Assembly (NCBI GenBank): GCA_031282235.1
Contig: JAITED010000130.1
Location: 1-27,257 of the forward strand
Length of the DNA stretch: 27,257 bases
Source: Propionibacteriaceae bacterium
GTDB lineage: Bacteria; Actinomycetota; Actinomycetes; Propionibacteriales; Propionibacteriaceae
Reading direction: 5' to 3'
The notes below the pieces were generated by a model, which worked only from the letters and a program-made list of their open reading frames with translations, made no database searches and was not told where the DNA came from. A program made the position numbers and the translations under genes. Each line of letters opens with the position of its first letter. Positions within the stretch are counted from its first letter, which is position 1. Positions 24,797 through 27,257 of the stretch are shown in pieces.

Positions 24797-26263
24797 ATGG
24801 GTGATGATATTTTGGACGAGCTAGACGAACTATTAGATGACGAACCATTAGATGACGAACTGTTAGATTGGGACGCGCTTGATGCCAGCGACGGTGAACT
24901 AGACCTAGATGCGCGCAACTCGCTGCGCCGCGTGCCCGGGCTCTCCACCGAACTGAGCGACATCACCGAGGTCGAGTACCGGCAGCTACGGCTGGAGCGG
25001 GTGGTGCTGGTCGGCGTTTGGGCGAGTGGCACCGAGGAGGAGGCCGAAAACGCCATGCACGAGTTGGCGGCGTTGGCTGACAGCGCCGGGTCGCAGGTGT
25101 TGGACGCGTTCATTCAGCGCCGCAAGCGCCTAGACCCAGCCACTTACATCGGGCGCGGCAAGGTGGATGAGGTACGCGCTGCAGTGCGCGCCGCCGGTGC
25201 CGATACGGTAATCTGCGACGGCGAACTCACCCCAGCACAGTTGCGCAACCTAGAGGATCGCATCAAGGTAAAAGTGGTGGACCGTACCGCACTGATTCTG
25301 GACATCTTCGCGCAGCACGCCAAGAGCGCCGAGGGCAAAGCGCAGGTGGAGTTGGCGCAGTTGCAGTATTTCAAGCAGCGGCTACGCGGCTGGGGGGAGT
25401 CGCTTTCGCGTCAGGTCGGCGGGCGCGCCTCAGGAGGTGTCGGCATCGGCGGGCGCGGCCCCGGCGAGACCAAAATTGAGACCGACCGGCGCCGTATCCG
25501 CACCCGTATCTCACATTTGAAACGTAAATTACGTCAGCTGGATGCGCAACGTGCCTTGAAGCGGTCGGAACGGCAACGCAACCTAGTGCCATCAGTGGCC
25601 ATCGTCGGCTACACCAACGCCGGGAAATCTTCACTGCTCAACCGGCTCACCGCCGCCGGGGTGTTGGTGGAGGACGCGCTGTTCGCCACCCTAGACCCGA
25701 CCACTAAACGCGCCAAAACTGCGGACGGACGCGGCTATACGCTCACCGACACCGTGGGTTTTGTACGCCATCTGCCGCACGAGTTGGTGGAAGCGTTCGC
25801 GTCCACCTTGGAGGAAAGCGCCCAAGCAGACCTGTTGGTGCATGTGGTGGACGGCGCAGAGCGCGACCCATTGGGGCAGATTGCTGCGGTGCGGCAAGTG
25901 CTGCAAAACATCGGCGCCGCCGCCCTGCCCGAGATTCTGGTGGTCAACAAAATCGACGCCATCACCGCAGAGACGCTGCGCGACTTAAGCCGCGCCCTGC
26001 CGGATGCCCTGTTCATCTCCACGCTGAGCGGGGCGGGGTTGGATACACTGCGCGCCGCCATTGAAGCGGCACTGCCCGCCCCCGATGTGGAGGTGAATGT
26101 GGTGGTGCCGTGGGCGCGCGGCGATTTGGTGGATCGTATACACCGTAGTGGGAACATCATCAGCAGTGAGCATGTCGCCGCCGGGACGCTGATACGTGCC
26201 CGAGTTCACCCGGCGTTGGCTGCAGAACTGGACGCTGGGGCGCAGCCTGTAACGGTAGGCTAA
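24797..26263 (+). CDS. hflX: GTPase HflX with acidic N-terminal extension
   Basis: HflX is a ribosome-binding GTPase that splits stalled or stressed ribosomes. The N-domain (ERVVLVGVWASGTEEEAENAMHELAALADSAG ... TYIGRGKVDEVRAAV) and the Gly-rich linker (GGRASGGVGIGGRGPGETKIETDRRRI) are followed by the GTPase domain, with P-loop VGYTNAGKSS, DTVGFVRHLP and VVNKIDA. The first 42 or so residues are strongly acidic (DELDELLDDEPLDDELLDWD), encoded partly by a repeated TTAGATGACGAAC. ATG 24797 has GGAG at 24788-24791; GTG 24791 overlaps the dapF stop and would add two residues. Confidence 0.94.
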   Translation: MGDDILDELDELLDDEPLDDELLDWDALDASDGELDLDARNSLRRVPGLSTELSDITEVEYRQLRLERVVLVGVWASGTEEEAENAMHELAALADSAGSQVLDAFIQRRKRLDPATYIGRGKVDEVRAAVRAAGADTVICDGELTPAQLRNLEDRIKVKVVDRTALILDIFAQHAKSAEGKAQVELAQLQYFKQRLRGWGESLSRQVGGRASGGVGIGGRGPGETKIETDRRRIRTRISHLKRKLRQLDAQRALKRSERQRNLVPSVAIVGYTNAGKSSLLNRLTAAGVLVEDALFATLDPTTKRAKTADGRGYTLTDTVGFVRHLPHELVEAFASTLEESAQADLLVHVVDGAERDPLGQIAAVRQVLQNIGAAALPEILVVNKIDAITAETLRDLSRALPDALFISTLSGAGLDTLRAAIEAALPAPDVEVNVVVPWARGDLVDRIHRSGNIISSEHVAAGTLIRARVHPALAAELDAGAQPVTVG

Positions 26264-26267
26264 GCGT

Positions 26268-27257
26268 ATGCCAACGCAACCCGTATCCGGTGGAGTGCAA
26301 CTCATCGAGAAATCACTGTGGGATGAGCGTGACAACGGGGCAGCGTTGACTCGGGCGTTGCAGGGAGTGGCACCCGCGATGGAGGTTGATGCGCGGCTGA
26401 GCGCCGATGGGGTGTTCCTCCTCTCGCACAGCGACACCACCGCTTCCGGGAAAAGCATCAGCAGTTCCACAGCCGCCGACTTGACCGGCCTGAGCGGATT
26501 AGCGGAGGCGTTGCCGTTGCGTGCGGCGCTTGAGGTGCTGGCTGCCCATCCCGACAAACACCTAGTGGTGGAGGTGAAAACGCTGGGGGAGTCGTCGGTG
26601 CAGGAGAATAATGCGGAGCGTTTGCGCGCTTTGGCGTTAGCTTCCGGGGTTGCGGAACGTATCACGATTTCGAGCCTTTCGCCCAGCATACTGCTGCTGG
26701 TGCATCGGGTGTGGCCTGAGGTGCCTTTGATACTCAACGCCGCTATCGTCCCGGTGTTCTCGTATCCCACCGGTTGGTTTGGGCGCCTAGTGGCGAAGCG
26801 TTTACGCGCTGGGCGCGGCTATCTTAAGCTCGGGTTCCGGCAGAAATACGTCGTGCTGGCGACTGGGGAGGGGGCGCTGACCCGCCCCAGAGTTCAGGGC
26901 GCCGATGGCGTGGACGGCGACGTATCGTATGCCCTAACTGAACTGCCAGAAGCGCTGTTGCAGGTGTTACGCGACCAAGCGGCGCGCGGGGTGCGCTTCG
27001 GCGGGGCGGTTTCGGTGGCGAGCGTGACCGCGTACTGCAATGGGCTGCGGCGCATAGTGTTTTTGCGCGGATACGCCGACCGCATCCACGCCCAGGCCAT
27101 CGCGGCGCTGCATCAGCGGGGGGTTAATGTACAGAGCACCACTTGGGGCGCTATCAATACGGAAACCCGGGTGGCTGACTGGCAACCTGTAACGCAACTG
27201 CGGCGCTTGTTGGCCGCTGGGTTCGGCAGAAACGATATGGTGTATACGCACGGCATT
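26268..27257 (+). CDS. Glycerophosphodiester phosphodiesterase-like protein, partial
   Basis: An open frame runs from ATG 26268, 4 nt after hflX, through the window end (330 residues, no stop). MEVDARLSADGVFLLSHSDTT and LPLRAALEVLAAHPDKHLVVEVKT match the GDPD family, which hydrolyses glycerophosphodiesters. GVNVQSTTWGAINTETRVADWQPVTQLRRLLAAGF fits the end of the barrel. The usual first motif His-Arg-Gly near the N-terminus, which carries one catalytic His, is not seen; QLIEKSLWDERDNGAALTRAL stands in its place. The enzyme may be inactive, or altered, or the start may be mis-set. Its ribosome site is weak, suggesting coupling to hflX. Confidence 0.65.
   Translation, partial: MPTQPVSGGVQLIEKSLWDERDNGAALTRALQGVAPAMEVDARLSADGVFLLSHSDTTASGKSISSSTAADLTGLSGLAEALPLRAALEVLAAHPDKHLVVEVKTLGESSVQENNAERLRALALASGVAERITISSLSPSILLLVHRVWPEVPLILNAAIVPVFSYPTGWFGRLVAKRLRAGRGYLKLGFRQKYVVLATGEGALTRPRVQGADGVDGDVSYALTELPEALLQVLRDQAARGVRFGGAVSVASVTAYCNGLRRIVFLRGYADRIHAQAIAALHQRGVNVQSTTWGAINTETRVADWQPVTQLRRLLAAGFGRNDMVYTHGI

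Overview
This window looks like a chromosomal segment of an actinobacterium (Actinomycetota). The evidence is the RpoB and RpoC sequences, the Rpf-like cell-wall protein with DUF348 and G5 domains, a short-chain Z-prenyl synthase that resembles mycobacterial Rv1086 and sits next to a haemolysin-III gene, the actinobacterial L10 leader, TAnnnT-type -10 boxes, and TTG/GTG starts on several genes. GC is moderately high. I cannot fix the family; a host-associated member of the Actinomycetales or Bifidobacteriales is a guess.

Layout: (1) 1-1804, minus strand: palindromic repeat DNA, an Rpf-like secreted protein and the superoxide dismutase gene sodA. (2) 1933-6373, plus strand: a two-gene ABC transporter (ATPase with a proline-rich N-terminus, then a large multi-spanning permease), followed closely by recQ. 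(3) 6374-7700: an AT-richer accessory island holding one Rpn/PD-(D/E)XK-type gene between two perfect 15-bp direct repeats. (4) 7724-11493: a four-gene MacAB-like operon (lipoprotein, membrane adaptor with a peptidoglycan-binding domain, ATPase, FtsX-type permease). Its leader contains a promoter overlapped by a palindrome, a strong hairpin, and an 18-codon Cys-containing upstream ORF with the best Shine-Dalgarno sequence in the operon. (5) 11523-12910: rplJ-rplL with an L10 leader and attenuator. (6) 12933-20758: rpoB-rpoC with two candidate promoters, a long leader and a strong terminator. (7) 20791-27257: a Z-prenyl synthase gene (minus) divergent from a haemolysin-III gene (plus), with a 99-bp multi-hairpin element between them; then DUF937-maf (minus), and dapF-hflX and a GDPD-like gene (plus) that runs off the end.

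Most genes are housekeeping: transcription (rpoBC), ribosomal stalk (rplJL), repair (recQ), ribosome rescue (hflX), lysine and cell-wall precursor synthesis (dapF), prenyl carriers and oxidative defence (sodA). The two least ordinary places are the 6.4-7.9 kb stretch and the terminators after rplL and rpoC. Both terminators are followed by a second tandem copy of their right arm, so alternative hairpins can form. The most promising lead for an undescribed mechanism is the leader of the 7.9-11.5 kb transporter operon, where a short Cys-containing peptide ORF overlaps the lipoprotein start.
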